Source: Shinisaurus crocodilurus (taxonomy: Eukaryota > Chordata > Lepidosauria > Squamata > Shinisauridae). From it: a stretch of DNA of 64,000 nt. The translations under genes and the position numbers were made by a program. A model generated the notes under the pieces. The model searched no databases. It was not told the DNA's origin and saw nothing but the letters and a program-made list of their open reading frames with translations. Below, piece by piece: positions 1 through 11,755 of the stretch (position 1 is its first letter; the number at the start of each line of letters is the position of its first letter). The stretch covers positions 165,284,886 to 165,348,885 of the forward strand of contig CM037879.1 of the NCBI GenBank assembly GCA_021292165.1, given 5' to 3'.

Positions 1-555
1 AGGACACCAGTTTGCATATGTAAATTTATATGCATAGGAACAGATTTAGAAATAATAACTGTAAGTTAAATAGAACTACTATCTAGCTCACCACAGTGGA
101 GAAGATTGATTAAGGGTGCAGTCCAGTTGAGATGCCCAAAAGCGCTCAAACATGGAGGATTATGGGCATCCTATGTGGAGCGGCGGGCGGCAGCAGAGAT
201 CTCTGCCGCCCTGCTCCTTCCACTCTGCATTTTTGGTAGGCGGCCATTTTCGGCCTTCTAGCTGGGGCGCTTTGGAGGGGGAGGAAAGGAGACTGGAGCA
301 GCTTCAGTCTGGCCGCTCCAGTCTCCTCCCCTCCCCTCCCCACCCCGTTTAACCCCTCTCCGAGGTCACTTTTCTGTTCTCAGAGAGCAGCCGGTGTGGT
401 TCTTCCACTGCAAGAGGGAGGGGGATAAGAGCTCTGATTCCCTGCTCCGAGGTTGAAGTGCTGTCTCCGACCTCAGAGCCGGGAATCTGAATGATCCTAT
501 GCCCCCCCCAATGATGTCTAGGGGCCATAGGATATTTCCCTCCATGATCTTCTGT
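1..555. other. Unassigned sequence with GC-rich block
   Basis: Bases 1-120 are AT-rich and featureless. Bases 150-540 are GC-rich with internal inverted repeats (for example the CTGGAG and CTCCAG arms around 290-330) and end in CATAGGATA, partly complementary to CATCCTATG near 168. It is probably an old DNA transposon, but the family was not recognised. Confidence 0.4.
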
Positions 556-747
556 GCCTGCTCAGTCTGCTGTCCAGGTGATAACCATCGATAGGCAACT
601 TCAAGGCCCCTGCTTGCTCCGTCTTCTGATGGTTTTTTTTTAATCTTTCAACCAGACTTAGATTGGGCAGCCCTTCAAATGGAGGACTGTCCTCTGCCAG
701 CTTTCCAAAACAGAGGACTGTCCTCTGTAAAATATGACACCTGGCCT
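556..747 (-). repeat. Fragment of ~370-bp interspersed repeat (TAGGGTGGC family)
   Basis: Matches, in reverse complement, the repeat at 28397-28769 and 20188-20580, including the paired AGAGGACTGTCCTCTG block and the GGTTC/CTTCTGATGG block. Confidence 0.6.
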
Positions 748-1127
748 GCAGAAGTGAGCAGCAGCACACATACACATCACAAATGCAAGTAACAAAATGA
801 ATGACTGTTAAATGAATGAATAAAAAAAAACAACTAATGTAAATCATATGAATAAATGATGGAATGTATGAGGGTCTGCATAATGAAAACAAACGGAATG
901 ATGTTTTGTTTTTTTTAAAATATATTTTCATACCCCTACTTTCCAATGTTGCAAATCTCTACTGTTTGGACTAGAAGGGACTGCCACATTCACTGGGTGG
1001 CTTGTGGATGTCCAGCTGCCTTTTTTTTTTTTTTTTTTAAACTCCTTGGTCTGGAAGTACCTTGTCAATCTGAATGCAGTGAATTATTTAGACCATTAGA
1101 ATTCCATAAGTAAGGTAGGGTTTGTGG

Positions 1128-1296
1128 ATTTCATAGATCATAGAGTTGGAAGAAGCCTACAAGGCTATCGAGTCCAACCCCCTGCTCAGTGCAGGAAACT
1201 AGAGGAGGGGTCTCCCATCCAAGTAATAACCAGGCTTGACCCTGCTTAGCTTTCCACACTCAGACAAGCTGAGCCAGCATGAGCCACAGGCCTGTA
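1128..1296 (-). mobile_element. 5S-rRNA-derived SINE with CR1-like tail
   Basis: On the minus strand it reads a 5S rRNA internal region (AAGCTAAGCAGGGTCA, then TACTTGGATGGGAGACC) followed by a GGTTGGACTCGATGGCC tail ending in TATGATCTATGA. The 5S segment covers the A-box to C-box promoter zone. The same family is at 10800, 11756, 31508 and 41612. Confidence 0.75.
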
Positions 1297-1459
1297 TCAC
1301 GCTATGCTTTTCCTTTCACAGAAGCTTTCTGATGTAATCGCTTCTACATTCAAATATGCACTGCCCTAATAATATGGCCAGCCGCAAACACTGAAAAATC
1401 ATGAGTTTGCCTAACTGCCATTGCCAAAATTACAATACTGGCTGAAAATAATAAGGTAT

Positions 1460-2525
1460 AGGGCATGGAAAGGGGAACCTGCATGCCTCTAGATCAGCGA
1501 TGGCGAACCTTTTTGAGCCCGAGTGCCCAAACTGCAACACAAAACCAACTTATTTATTTCAAAGTGCCAACACTGCAATTAAACCTGAATACCGAGGTGA
1601 AAAACAACTCATACAGTTGTCCAAACTAATTAACATCTTTTGTTTTTAAAGAAAAACACAATAACAGAGCTTTGAATGATACAAACAGTTTTTTGTTGAA
1701 AAAAAAAATCAACTCAAAAAATTATTATAGTACTACATTGTACACATAGCCTGAAGGGAATTCACACAAACTTTTTAAATAATTAGGCACATGTATTTTT
1801 GGATAAGGGATTCTCAACTTGTAATACGATTATATGCCAGACTGAAATTGTATGGGGCAAGCTTTACTCCGGGTCCTTTCCCTGCTTCTACAGGTGTTGG
1901 ATTAGTAAAAGTAAAAGTCAACCTGTATTAGGATGAGCACAATAAACAAGAAAACTGAATGTGCTTAACACATTTTAAACACTTTATGTCTTGGACTGCA
2001 AACACTGCATTAGGTAAAAGTTTGCATTGGGCATGCTTTTGCACAATTAATGTGATTTTTGCTATTGCATGCATGCTGATAATTTGTCAAACCTTGGCTC
2101 ATACTCCGTTAGTTTGAGAGCAACACATGCAGCACTCAGGTCAACTGTTAGGGCTTTACATCCAAGCCATGCTCTGTGCATCATTCTTCAAAATCTTTTA
2201 AATGTGATAACAATGTAGAAAAGAATTCTGTAACAGGAATTCTAGAATAAAATCATTCTGTTCCACACTGTGAGAAAGAACAAGATCATTAGTGTTTTGC
2301 AGAAGGGGACAGTCTTTTCGCGATCTGGTGACCAATGGCTTGAGTGCCCACAGAGAGGTCCCTGCGTGCCAGCTGTGGCACCCGTGCCATAGGTTTCCCA
2401 TCACTGCTCTAGATGTTGTTGGATTCCAATTCCTATCAGGCCTAGCCAGCATGGCCAATTCTCAGGAATGATGGGAGTTGTAGTCCAATAACATCTGGAG
2501 GGCCACAGGTTCCCCTCCCCAGGCA
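1460..2525. mobile_element. Foldback MITE (CTCCAGATGTTGTTGGA family) split by copy A
   Basis: The left piece (1460-1494) reads GGGGAACCTGCATGCCTC and the right piece (2407-2525) continues AGATGTTGTTGGATTCC and returns with ACATCTGGAGGGCCACAGG. The two arms pair. The same family is at 9174, 9976, 18905, 37158 and 41850. Confidence 0.65.
1495..2406 (-). mobile_element. hAT-type non-autonomous transposon, OC1-like ends (copy A)
   Basis: Terminal inverted repeats are CAGCGATGGCGAACCT at the left and AGGTTTCCCATCACTG at the right. An exact 8-bp target duplication CTCTAGAT lies at 1487-1494 and 2407-2414. There is no open transposase frame in its 912 bp. The internal sequence matches copy C (34794-35683) in reverse. 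It is inserted into a foldback element (1460-2525). Confidence 0.85.
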
Positions 2526-2679
2526 TAGGAGGGAAAGATATATTCATTTTCCAAGCTCTGACTGCAGAATCTTCTCACTGAACAGAGGAGCGAAAAACAA
2601 TTGCAATTAAAGTTGACATTACCATCCTTTTTAGCACGTCATCATTCTCTGGGACAATTGCAACTTCCTGCAGTAGAGG

Positions 2680-3517
2680 CAGTGCTGTAGCTAGGCCTGG
2701 ACCTTGGGGCTGAAGTCCAGGGCCTCGGGGTTCAGGGGACACCCCCCCCCCTCAATATGACTTCCCAGAGAGTGGCAGGTGGTGAGGGCATCAGAAGCAA
2801 ACTCCATTTTATTCCTGTAGTCCTGTTGGTGTGATGATTTCAGTGAACCTAAAATGCAAGACTGTACGTGACCAGGTTGCTGTTTTTCCGCCAGAGATGG
2901 CAAACAGTTTTGTTGTTGTTGTTGTTCTAACTTATCGGGAATGTAGAAGCAGATGTAGAGCATGGAATGGGGGGTGGGGGAAGAAAAATGTTAGTTGTGT
3001 GCTTCGCAATTGAAATAGTACACACGGCCACCTAAGGGGGCAGCAGGGTCCATAAGACCATTGTGCCCTTCTCTACACGAGGCATTTATTGTGTGCTCAT
3101 GATCCCTCACTCATGGAAGTTTGCGGCTCCATTATACAATGTCGCCATCCTCCAGGACCTCTCCCGTGTTTTCCAGCCATTTTCACAGCTTTTTTTTTTT
3201 TTTTTAGAGCGAGGAAAGTCAGCTATTAAATTTGAAATGTGGAACAAAAACCGGAATGAAAGTCTCGTGTATTGTCGCAGTTCCGCTAAACTGCAGCTAT
3301 ACCACAGCATGGTTGGGTAATGTAACAAAAAGGAAGGCAGAGAAAGGCAAACCCCGGGGGGTGTGTGTGTGTGTGTGTGTGTGGAAACCTGTGTAAAGGA
3401 CGTGCTCTTCCTCCCGCAAAGAAAATGGAAGAAGAAGCCTCAGTAAAGTGGTGGGTTAAACGCCTCATGTAGAGAAGCCCTAAGTCCAGGATGTAAAATG
3501 ACCTAGCTGCACCACTG
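2680..3517. mobile_element. hAT-type transposon (CAGTG..GTAGCTAGG ends) hosting a second element
   Basis: The left end is CAGTGCTGTAGCTAGG and the right end CCTAGCTGCACCACTG. The exact 8-bp target duplication AGTAGAGG is at 2672-2679 and 3518-3525. A second TIR element is nested at 3066-3480. A related right end appears at about 5000-5036 without a recognised left partner. Confidence 0.75.
3066..3480. mobile_element. TIR element (GGGCTTCTCTACATGAGGC family), nested
   Basis: The arms are CCCTTCTCTACACGAGGC and GCCTCATGTAGAGAAGCCC. Other copies are at 10289-10685 and 33213-33769. It contains a T-run (3190-3206) and a GT tract (3360-3383). The superfamily is uncertain; the duplicated target looks like 3 bp in the other copies. 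Confidence 0.65.
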
Positions 3518-3846
3518 AGTAGAGGTCATCTTGCTTCTTTCTGATGTGCTGCTGTTAGGGGTACCAACTTTTGAACCCCGCAGCTGTCCTGAACAGCAAG
3601 AATTAGTGGGTGATAATGTTCATCTCCATCGTAAATAGACAGCTTTACTAAATGGATTCTGCAGATCAGACTGCAGTTAAAACCACAAACCACCCTAGCT
3701 GCTGATTCATGCTTTTTATCAGTCTCTGCCAACATTCCTGTATTAGAAGATGCGTCCTGAGTCCACACATGTGGACTTATCCTAGGGCAACTCAATTGTT
3801 TCTTTCCATCAACTGGTATAGTTTGCTTCCCATCATGATCTTAGAC

Positions 3847-4280
3847 CAGTGATGGCGAACCTATGGCACGCGTGCCACAGCTGGCACGCAGGGACCTCTC
3901 TGTTGGCACTCGAGCCATTGGTCGCCAGATCGCGAAAAGACCATCCCCTTCTGCATTCAGCGTCAGGTTTCCATAGTAACTCCTCTCTACTCATTCCTCG
4001 CTGGCCTCCACAGGCAGGCACACTCCAACATCTCCACCCCCAGAAGTGGACTGCGCAGGCACCCAGCCCTCCTTCTAACTGAACAGACAGCTCAACAGCA
4101 CAGCACACGCACGCCTGAATCTTTGCACGCCCGGTGAAGAGCCGTGCCCTGAGACGGAGCGGGGCGCGATTAGCTAGTGCCCCCTCCTCCTTCCTGCCAA
4201 ATTTTAGGCACTTTGAAATAAATAAGTTGGTTTTGTGTTGCAGTTTGGGCACTCGGGCTCAAAAAGGTTCGCCATCACTG
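3847..4280 (+). mobile_element. hAT-type non-autonomous transposon, OC1-like ends (copy B)
   Basis: Ends are CAGTGATGGCGAACCTATGG and AAGGTTCGCCATCACTG. The exact target duplication TCTTAGAC is at 3839-3846 and 4281-4288. The 434-bp interior differs from copies A and C beyond about the first 90 bp and the last 80 bp, so it is a different deletion derivative. Confidence 0.85.
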
Positions 4281-4289
4281 TCTTAGACC

Positions 4290-5103
4290 TTTTCTGGACG
4301 GGAAAATACCTCCAGTGATGACTGTGCAAGTTCTACAAGTGATGCTGTTGTGCTGAATGCCACAGCAACTCTGTAGGATAGCCTGTCTGAATGTGCCTGT
4401 TGGAATACGATTTTCGTGCACCCAATCCTGCAGACAAAGTCTTTCCAAAGGTTTCATTGGGGGCGCTGCTCCCAGCAAAATGGCCTTGCAGGTATTTCCA
4501 GTCAAGTCAGTGCCTTTCAGTACCAAACTCAGCTCCTCACATGATTAGGACTTTGGCTCTCACTTTCCACATATCTGGGGGGGTATGGTTGGATGCGCAT
4601 ACTCCTGGCTTTTCTGTAATTGGTCTGACAGCCCATTCCTATGTGTTACTAGCCGCCCCCCCGCCCCCCAGGAAAACAGGCTGCACTGTGATTGCCACAC
4701 TGTATAAGTGGAACATCACTTTACAGCAGGAGCACTGAGCCTCTTTCAGAATGCAATTTTGGAAAAGCTATGTTTCGGTGGAAGGGCCAACGGCAAAATG
4801 GCACCGCTTGCCACAGAATCCTTTCTTTCTTCTTATTTTTTAGTAAAAGGCAAAAGATTTATACGATCTGAAGAGAAATCAGCGTATCTCTTCTTATTTT
4901 TTTAAAAAACATTTTATAGTCAGATGACAGCTGGGCAGTCATGTACATGGCTGTCTAACCCCCTCCCCCCCCCACACACACACCCCACACCCCAAGAACA
5001 TTAAGTCCAGCATCTAAAATTACCTAGCTGCACTGCCAGGGACTGAACCAAGCAGACCCGCCCCCAACAATGATGCACCCACCCCTCTGATTGCCACACA
5101 TAC
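4290..5103. other. Unassigned sequence
   Basis: No gene recognised. A partial right end of the CAGTG..GTAGCTAGG transposon family sits at about 5000-5036. C-rich and CA-rich tracts lie at 4960-4985. Confidence 0.4.
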
Positions 5104-5134
5104 AATGTTAATGAGAAAGAACCCTATGCACATA

Positions 5135-5886
5135 GTAGTAGGCGATCACTCGTGACCGAGTAAGATTGTCTTCCAGGATAAAATTACAAAAGAAAATTAT
5201 AAAAAGAGGAAATTGTAAAAAAAATTGTGTAGACTCTAGCGATGGGTCCGTAAGTGACTGTGAAGGCCAATTCTAGATCCACACAGCCTCCCACAGTGAG
5301 GACACAGGTTACCAGATGGAAGATGGTCCTGTAAAGGATTCGTCGATGTGCTTTTCGCTTAGCACGTTTCTCCCTTTCACCTTGCACTCGGGCTTCTTCG
5401 AAGTCCATAGAACCTTTGTGAAAGGCCAACCTCCAGTTAGATCGTTCATGGGCCAGAGCTTCCCAGTTTTCGATGTTTATATTGCATTTTTTAAAGATTA
5501 GCCTTAAGAACATCTTTAAACCTCTTATACTGACCACCGATATTCCACTTTCCATCCTTGAGTTGGGAATAGAGTAACTGCTTTGGGAGACAGCAGTCAG
5601 ACATTCTAACAACATGACCGGTCCATTGAAGTTGGCATTGAAGGATCATTTTTTCAACACTAGTAGTCTTTGCTTCTTCCAGTACACTGACATTTGTTCG
5701 CCTATCTTCCCAAGTAATTCACAGGATTTTCCGGAGGCAAGCAACGTTGATGAAATCTTTCAAGGAGGTGGAAATGACGTTTATAGATAGTCCATGTTTC
5801 GCAAGAATACAATAAAGTTGGTAATACAATGGCTTTATAAACCAGCATTTTGGTCTCCCTACAGATATCCCGATCCTCGAACACTT
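5135..5886 (-). mobile_element. Non-LTR retrotransposon 3' fragment with 31-bp target duplication
   Basis: The minus strand encodes a decayed LINE ORF2 C-terminus (LVYKAIVLPTLLYSCETWT, then NIENWEALAHERSNWR and basic residues), which follows the reverse transcriptase in such elements. It is 5'-truncated. Identical 31-bp direct repeats flank it at 5104-5134 and 5887-5917. Frames are broken by stops and shifts. Confidence 0.8.
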
Positions 5887-6284
5887 AATGTTAATGAGAA
5901 AGAACCCTATGCACATACTACAGTACACAACATAGAAACCACCCACCCACCCATTAACGCCAAATGTATGACTACCCAGGGGTATGGCCAGTGGGTGCAC
6001 CAGCATTTGGGAGCATGGTCAGCAAGTATGCTTCCCTCCTATGTGTTCGATGTATGTGTGCAGGGGAACATCTGCACACATGTATTTTCACCTGCTCATT
6101 CTCACAGATCACACCATTGTCCAGTTCAAAAGTTAGCAACTAACTGGGACAGGCGGAAATATGCCCAGCATGCAATATGCTCATGGTGCAGCTCAAATCC
6201 TTCTTGTCTTAGTCTGCAATCATATACCTGCTTACCTGGGATAATCCCTGTTGAACTCAATGGGATGGGATGTATAGACATGCA

Positions 6285-6592
6285 AGTGGTGGGGACTAGG
6301 AAGAGGGCCTTTTCTGTGGCAGCCCCCAAGTTATGGAACTCCCTCCCCAGTGACCTTCACCATGCCCCCTCCTTGATGAACTTCCGCGGGGCTTTCAGGC
6401 GGGAATATGGGGTGGGTTAGGTTTTTTAAAAAAAAACACACACACACAACTCATATATTGTTTTAATGGTGTTTTAATGGTGTTTTATTGTATTTTATCC
6501 TGTTTGAACAACGCCCAGGGTGGCTGGGTGACCAGCCAGATGGGCAATTTTAAAATATAATAAATAAATAAATAAATAAACAAACAAATAGG
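6285..6592 (+). mobile_element. L2/CR1-type LINE 3' end
   Basis: Contains AGAGGGCCTTTTCTGTGGC, then GGAACTCCCTCCCC, and ends in GCCCAGGGTGGCTGGGTGACC with an AATAAATAAA tail. Similar tails occur at 39290-39402 and 53545-53640. Confidence 0.65.
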
Positions 6593-6624
6593 CTATAGAA
6601 TTAGCGCCTAAGTCTATCTTGTGC

Positions 6625-6802
6625 AGTCCAGTCAAAAAACACATTTACTCAGAAGTAAGTACCATTAGGTTCAAAGTCTTCCCAAGTGTACATAGGACTG
6701 TAGACTCACAGCATGAGCCTGTGCACATTTACTTGGAAGTAAGACCCACAGAGTTCAACATGGCTTACTCCAAGTAAATGCACATAGGATAGCAGCCTTA
6801 AT
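6625..6802. repeat. Palindromic repeat (TTACTTGGAAGTAAG type)
   Basis: Two degenerate units of the TTTACTYRGAAGTAAG palindrome with CATAGGA flanks, a short foldback repeat that also occurs at 33070, 46.5, 48.0, 49.8, 50.3 and 56.2 kb. Confidence 0.55.
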
Positions 6803-6814
6803 CCTATAAATCTT

Positions 6815-7750
6815 TTATTAACACTTGGTATTATACTAATTAAAACTGCCTTCTGTATGTATTATTAATTTTTGCAGCACTTCATGCTAGGGTGACATTT
6901 TTAGCTGGCTTAGCAGAATTTAGCACAGTAAATAATAAAAAACTCATTTCCAGGCAATTAGGCTTGCAGAAAAATCAGCCTCCTAATGGAGGCCATGATG
7001 ATTACAAATTTTACATAAGTAAACTAGGGTGTTTTTTTTTTAAATGATAACTCCTCATGCTAAGTAAACAGATTGGTGTAGTAATGTCCTAAGCAATACT
7101 TAAATGTAACTGTTTAATAAATTGGTAAATTACTCATTTCATCTTAGAACAAAATGGTAATCCTGCAGTAATAACCCAGTATATATTCTGTAAATATGAA
7201 GCATCATCACTTTAGCTCTGAAGAAATCACCCGGGCAATATGTCAGCATTGATCTAAAACTATAGCATTTTATCTCAAGTTTATTACCCATTTTTGAGAA
7301 TCGCTGAGATTCTCAGAGCATAATGGCAATAAAAGAAGAATTTAAAAAGTGCTTAAATGTGCATAAGTTAATCAGAGGTACCCTCGGGGGTGAAAAGGAA
7401 ATTTGGTAAAACATGAATTATCAGCATCATTTAAACTTACTTTGGACGCTAGAGATAATAAATGGCACCGTAATTTAGAAATAGCTTTTAACATCAATGA
7501 CTGTAAGTAGCACTTTGCCGTTCATAAGAATTGCAAAGCAATGGTGCTGCAGCCAATTTTATTAGCCATTTTTTTCTTTATAAAAGCATTCAAACCATTT
7601 TCCAAACTGAGCAGACAGGAACAAGAGTTACGTGTTAATATGCAAAATGCATTTGTTTGGGGGGATTTCTTTCTTTCCCCCCCCCTCCCTCAAAGAGCCA
7701 GCAATAAATCTACCCAAAGATATGGTCTGCAGGCAATTGAATGATCATTT
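6815..7750. promoter_or_regulatory. Candidate conserved non-coding block (distal enhancer?)
   Basis: About 930 bp of AT-rich DNA with no recognisable transposon, in a region otherwise packed with them. It contains many ATTA/TAAT cores, TTCATTAAT-like and AATATGCAAAATGCAT (near 7637) motifs. This texture is typical of deeply conserved elements in deserts around homeobox genes. Not tested by alignment. Confidence 0.35.
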
Positions 7751-8101
7751 AGGAAGAATAAAGCTCTTTTCGAGTTTACATATTTGGGAGGAAAGGAAGC
7801 AGGGGGAGAGTTAAAGCAAGTTGTTCATTCATTTCTGATTTTGCTACAGAACCTAGCTGCACTTCCAAGCAAGTGAAAGGAGGTGGTGCATTTCGAGGGC
7901 CCTTGCAACGTAGTCACAATTATTCTACTTTTAAAGTACTCATCACTGACAAACAGGGCATCCACACAACATGGGTTATATGATGTAACAGTCAATTACT
8001 GCAAACAGACAAATCCAAACTCCTTTTGTTTTTCAAACCAGGCACAATGAAACGATGGAGCCTTCTTCTTATGGGTTATCACAAATGCCACTTTGTATGT
8101 G

Positions 8102-8143
<42 letters not shown>

Positions 8144-9173
8144 AGCTAGGCTGCCCTGTGGGAGGAAAGGAGTCATAGATTGCTTTCATGGAGAGTTGCC
8201 AACTCTCCTGATCTGTCAACACAGCTGAGAGTATTGCCATTGGCCCTGATCCACACATCCTTGCATGGTGTTCATCTGCGAGCTGTGTGTGCGTCTTGCG
8301 GCACGTGTGGATCTGTGCGCATGGCATGCATGTGCATGCACCTGCCAAGCAGATGGTCAGGGCTGTCAGCTTTGATCAGTGCTGTGACTGGTGCTGGGGA
8401 AGTGGACCACGCTGACCAACTGCTTTGCAGGTGCACGCACACAGACCTGATCCAGCATTGATCGCTGTGTACTAACTTTGTGATGTTGGATTTTTTTTTT
8501 CTACCCCACATGCAGGCAGCATCTCTTTGCGTGTATGAGACACAACCTAGAGGTACTGCTTCTACATGTTCATTTCCAAACTAGATTGGGGTGATTGTAT
8601 CTTGAACAAACAGCACACACACATCTCTTTTATAACAGGAAAAGGTGCTAATTTTTTAAGGTTAATATGGGGGGGAAATATGTAGAAGGATGCAAGAATG
8701 CATCAGGGTTCACTGCCATGTTTTTGCCCCCTGCCAGGAGATAGAGAAATTGGGGTCCCTATTCAGATGAATCTATGGGGTAAAATATTATCTGAAAGAA
8801 ATAGAAAACAGCCGATCACCTGGTGACACCTTATCACACAGGTGACCATGTCCGTGGGATCGTGCACCAATCACATGGTTATAGCCCCATCCTTTACATA
8901 ACAAAAGGCTGTGACATGTCTGTATTTCTGATGGAGGTTGCAAAAGCCTCTTCCTGTCCCTAGTGGACTCCCTTCACCTTCCTCTGCTTTCCTATTCATC
9001 TGGCTAAGATATGCTGTAGAAAGGGCCAGGTACAAGCCATTGTGGCTTGGTTAGTTGCCCTCTAAGAGCCCTAATGCACCTCTCTCTGGTTCCTGACTGG
9101 GAGGACATCCTCCTAGATTAAGAATATGCATGCACCTTCATTCCAAATGGAGGTGGGTAGGAATACTGTAGGG
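7751..9173. other. Unassigned sequence with AG microsatellite
   Basis: An (AG)n tract lies at 8107-8142. The zone 8220-8460 has alternating GCATG/CATGC motifs. No gene or known repeat recognised. Confidence 0.4.
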
Positions 9174-9307
9174 CAGCCTTCCCCAACTGCCCTCCAGATG
9201 TTTTGGAGAACAACTCCCATCATTCCTGGTCATTGGCCATGTTGGCTGGGATGGATGGGAGTTGAAGTTGAAAACATCTGGTAGGTCACCAGGTTGTGGG
9301 AAGGCTC
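9174..9307. mobile_element. hAT-like foldback MITE
   Basis: Arms CAGCCTTCCCCAAC and GTGGGAAGGCTC. Near-exact 8-bp target duplication CTGTAGGG / CTTTAGGG. The centre carries the ACTCCCAT..ATGGGAGT pair. Confidence 0.65.
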
Positions 9308-9975
9308 CTTTAGGGCAACATATCTGACAGGACATTTTGGCATGGCATAGTTAAATGTTACCTTGGATTCGGATTCTCAGGATTCAAGTAAGCACGTATG
9401 GGCAGCAAAGAAAAACGAAAAACAAGAAGCAGCAATGGTTGTAGGTGGTTGTGTGAATGGGCTCTGAATGAATCCTCTTATTCCATATCCTCTATCACCG
9501 CTCGAGTCCATCATCACATCTTTGGCCTCCCACTGAGTTTCTCCCCTTCAACACTGTTGCCATTGTAAAGAAGAGAGCTGATAGAGCAAGTGGTGGTTTG
9601 TGAGGCATCAAGGCTTCTTGTTTCATTAAAATCCACGCACTAAAACCAGCCATTCCTTCCAATCCTCCTGTCTACGAATCCTTCAGGAATTCAGTCACTG
9701 GGTGCTTGCCAATCCCCGGGCCCTTCCAGCGTGAAGTTTCTTCTTCTTTCATGCACATGCACAGTTTAATGAAGCATCATCGGCTTCTTGCGACATGACC
9801 CTGACAGACAGGAATACCAGCTGGAAAGCAGGGGGTTGTCCTCCGGGTCTCTCTGGGTGCTGCCAAGTGCCAAGCGTGCAATTAAATTGTCAGGTTATGC
9901 TATTATCACCCAGTGCAGATGTCAGCTTGGCAGCCACAGGCCAAGACTCGAACGATCTCCGCTGACTCTCTAGGG

Positions 9976-10100
9976 CAACCTTCCTCAGCCTGGCACCCTG
10001 CAGATGTGTTGGATTACAACTCTCATCATTCCTGGCCAGTTGTAGTGGGAGTTGTAGTCCAGCTCCACATGCTGTGGAGCATCAGCTCGGGAAAAGGCTG
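9976..10100. mobile_element. hAT-like foldback MITE
   Basis: Starts CAACCTTCCTCAGCC and ends AAAAGGCTG. Flanks CTCTAGGG / ATCTAGGG match at 7 of 8 positions. Same family as 9174-9307. Confidence 0.6.
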
Positions 10101-10186
10101 ATCTAGGGAGTGTCCCTGGACTTTGCAACAGGACCATTGCAGAGTGGTAGTCAGATGACATCGGGAGTCAAAAGTTCCTCACCCCT

Positions 10187-10798
10187 GCATAGTGGCTATA
10201 GAAGACTGGGCTAGGAATCAAGAAGCCCCCCGTTCAAATCTTGCCTCTGCCATGAACTCACTAGGTGGCCTTAGAAAAGCCATTCTTTGGGGTTCTCTAC
10301 ATGAGGCATTTATTGTGCACTCATGATTCCTCACTCATTGGAGTCTGCAGGTGCGTTACACAATATGGTCATCCTTCAGGGCCTTTCCCATGCTCTGCAA
10401 CCATTTCCACAACTTTTTCTTTTCTTTTTTTTTTAGATCAAGGAAAGTGTGCTATTATTTGGAAATGGCGGGATGAACCGGAATGAGACCCTCATGTATT
10501 TGCACAATTCCACTATCTCGCAGCACCATCTTGTGGTTGTGTAATGGAACATATAGAAAGGCAGAGAAAGAAAAACCCGGGGCGGGGGGGAACACATGTA
10601 AAGGAGCCGATATTAACCCCACAAAGAAACTGGAAGCAGAAGCCTTGGTAAAGTGGTGGGATAAAAGCCTCATGTAGAGAAGCCCTTTATCTGTCTCAGT
10701 TCCCTCATCTGTAACTCGGGGATAATAAAATTCACCTACTTTACAAGGCTGTTATAGCACTTTGAACTTGTGAAAGTACTATACAAATAAGTAGGTTT
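10187..10798 (+). mobile_element. CORE-SINE (MIR-like) split by a TIR element
   Basis: The left piece (10187-10288) has a tRNA-like B box (GTTCAAATC) and TAGGTGGCC. The right piece (10686-10798) has CTCAGTTCCCTCATCTGTAA and GGGGATAATAA, the MIR-type core. The TIR element 10289-10685 lies between them. Confidence 0.6.
10289..10685. mobile_element. TIR element (GGGCTTCTCTACATGAGGC family)
   Basis: Ends GGGGTTCTCTACATGAGGC and GCCTCATGTAGAGAAGCCC. The flanking TTT on both sides fits a 3-bp target duplication. Interior matches 3066-3480. Confidence 0.7.
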
Positions 10799-10799
10799 T

Positions 10800-10955
10800 C
10801 ATGGATCATAGAGTTGGAAGGAGCCTACAAGGCTATTGAGTCCAACCCCCTGCTCAATGCAGGAAACTAGAGGAGGGGTCTCCCATCCAAGTAATAACCA
10901 GGCCTGATCCTGCTTAGCTTTCCACACTCAGACAAGCTGAGCCAGCGTGAGCCAC
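10800..10955 (-). mobile_element. 5S-rRNA-derived SINE
   Basis: Same family and orientation as 1128-1296: CR1-like tail first on the plus strand, then the complement of the 5S box region. Confidence 0.7.
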
Positions 10956-11755
10956 GTACTATTACTAGCTCTGTTCACATTGAAACTATGATCCAGTTGG
11001 TAGGACAGGAAGTCCTGAACTGACAAGCTGGTCACACTGCAGCCATTTCAGGGGTTTGGATATGAAGGGCAAGCCTGGAGAGATGCATTTCTGAAAGCAC
11101 TGTCACCATTGTTTTTTGACTAGCTGAAGGGAATCTAGCATTTCACAGATTTGAGGAAACACTTAATAATCACAGGAATGGAACCGCCTTAGGATGCATC
11201 AAGTGAATGGCTAAATTTGAGCCTGTAATAAAAGGGATATGGTGGGAGATCATTCCGATTTATCGCTAGAACATATGAGAGTGTTAGTCCTCTGTGATGT
11301 GAGAAGTCTTGCAAACTTTTCTAACCAGTGAAAAGGGAAAATGGCCTAATCACCTTGAGAAATTTTGTCAGCGTAGATTGCGTGGTTGTGTGATCTTGCC
11401 ACTGTCCAGATTAAAACAATAAAACTCATTAAAATGCAATAAAAACATAACAATTAGAGAATAAAAACAGCATCCAAACCAACAGATCCCCTTACAGGCC
11501 AAAGTATTCATGCAGGAAGCATCCAAATCTTTTACTGTGATATTGCTTGTGTGCTCGTATTAGACCATCTTGCAGGTCTACGAGAAACATTGGTCCAGTT
11601 CAGATGTATATATCTTGGCTAATAAGCCAAGGTATGAACAAGCCTTGTCCCCATTGTACTGTCCCTCCTCAACGTGCCACGTTAAGCCATGTTTTCCCTT
11701 TTAGCATTCCCGGCCCTAAGCATTCTCTTTGGCCTCCTGTACTTGATACATACGG
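10956..11755. other. Unassigned sequence
   Basis: AT-rich, no repeat family or coding pattern recognised. Confidence 0.35.
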
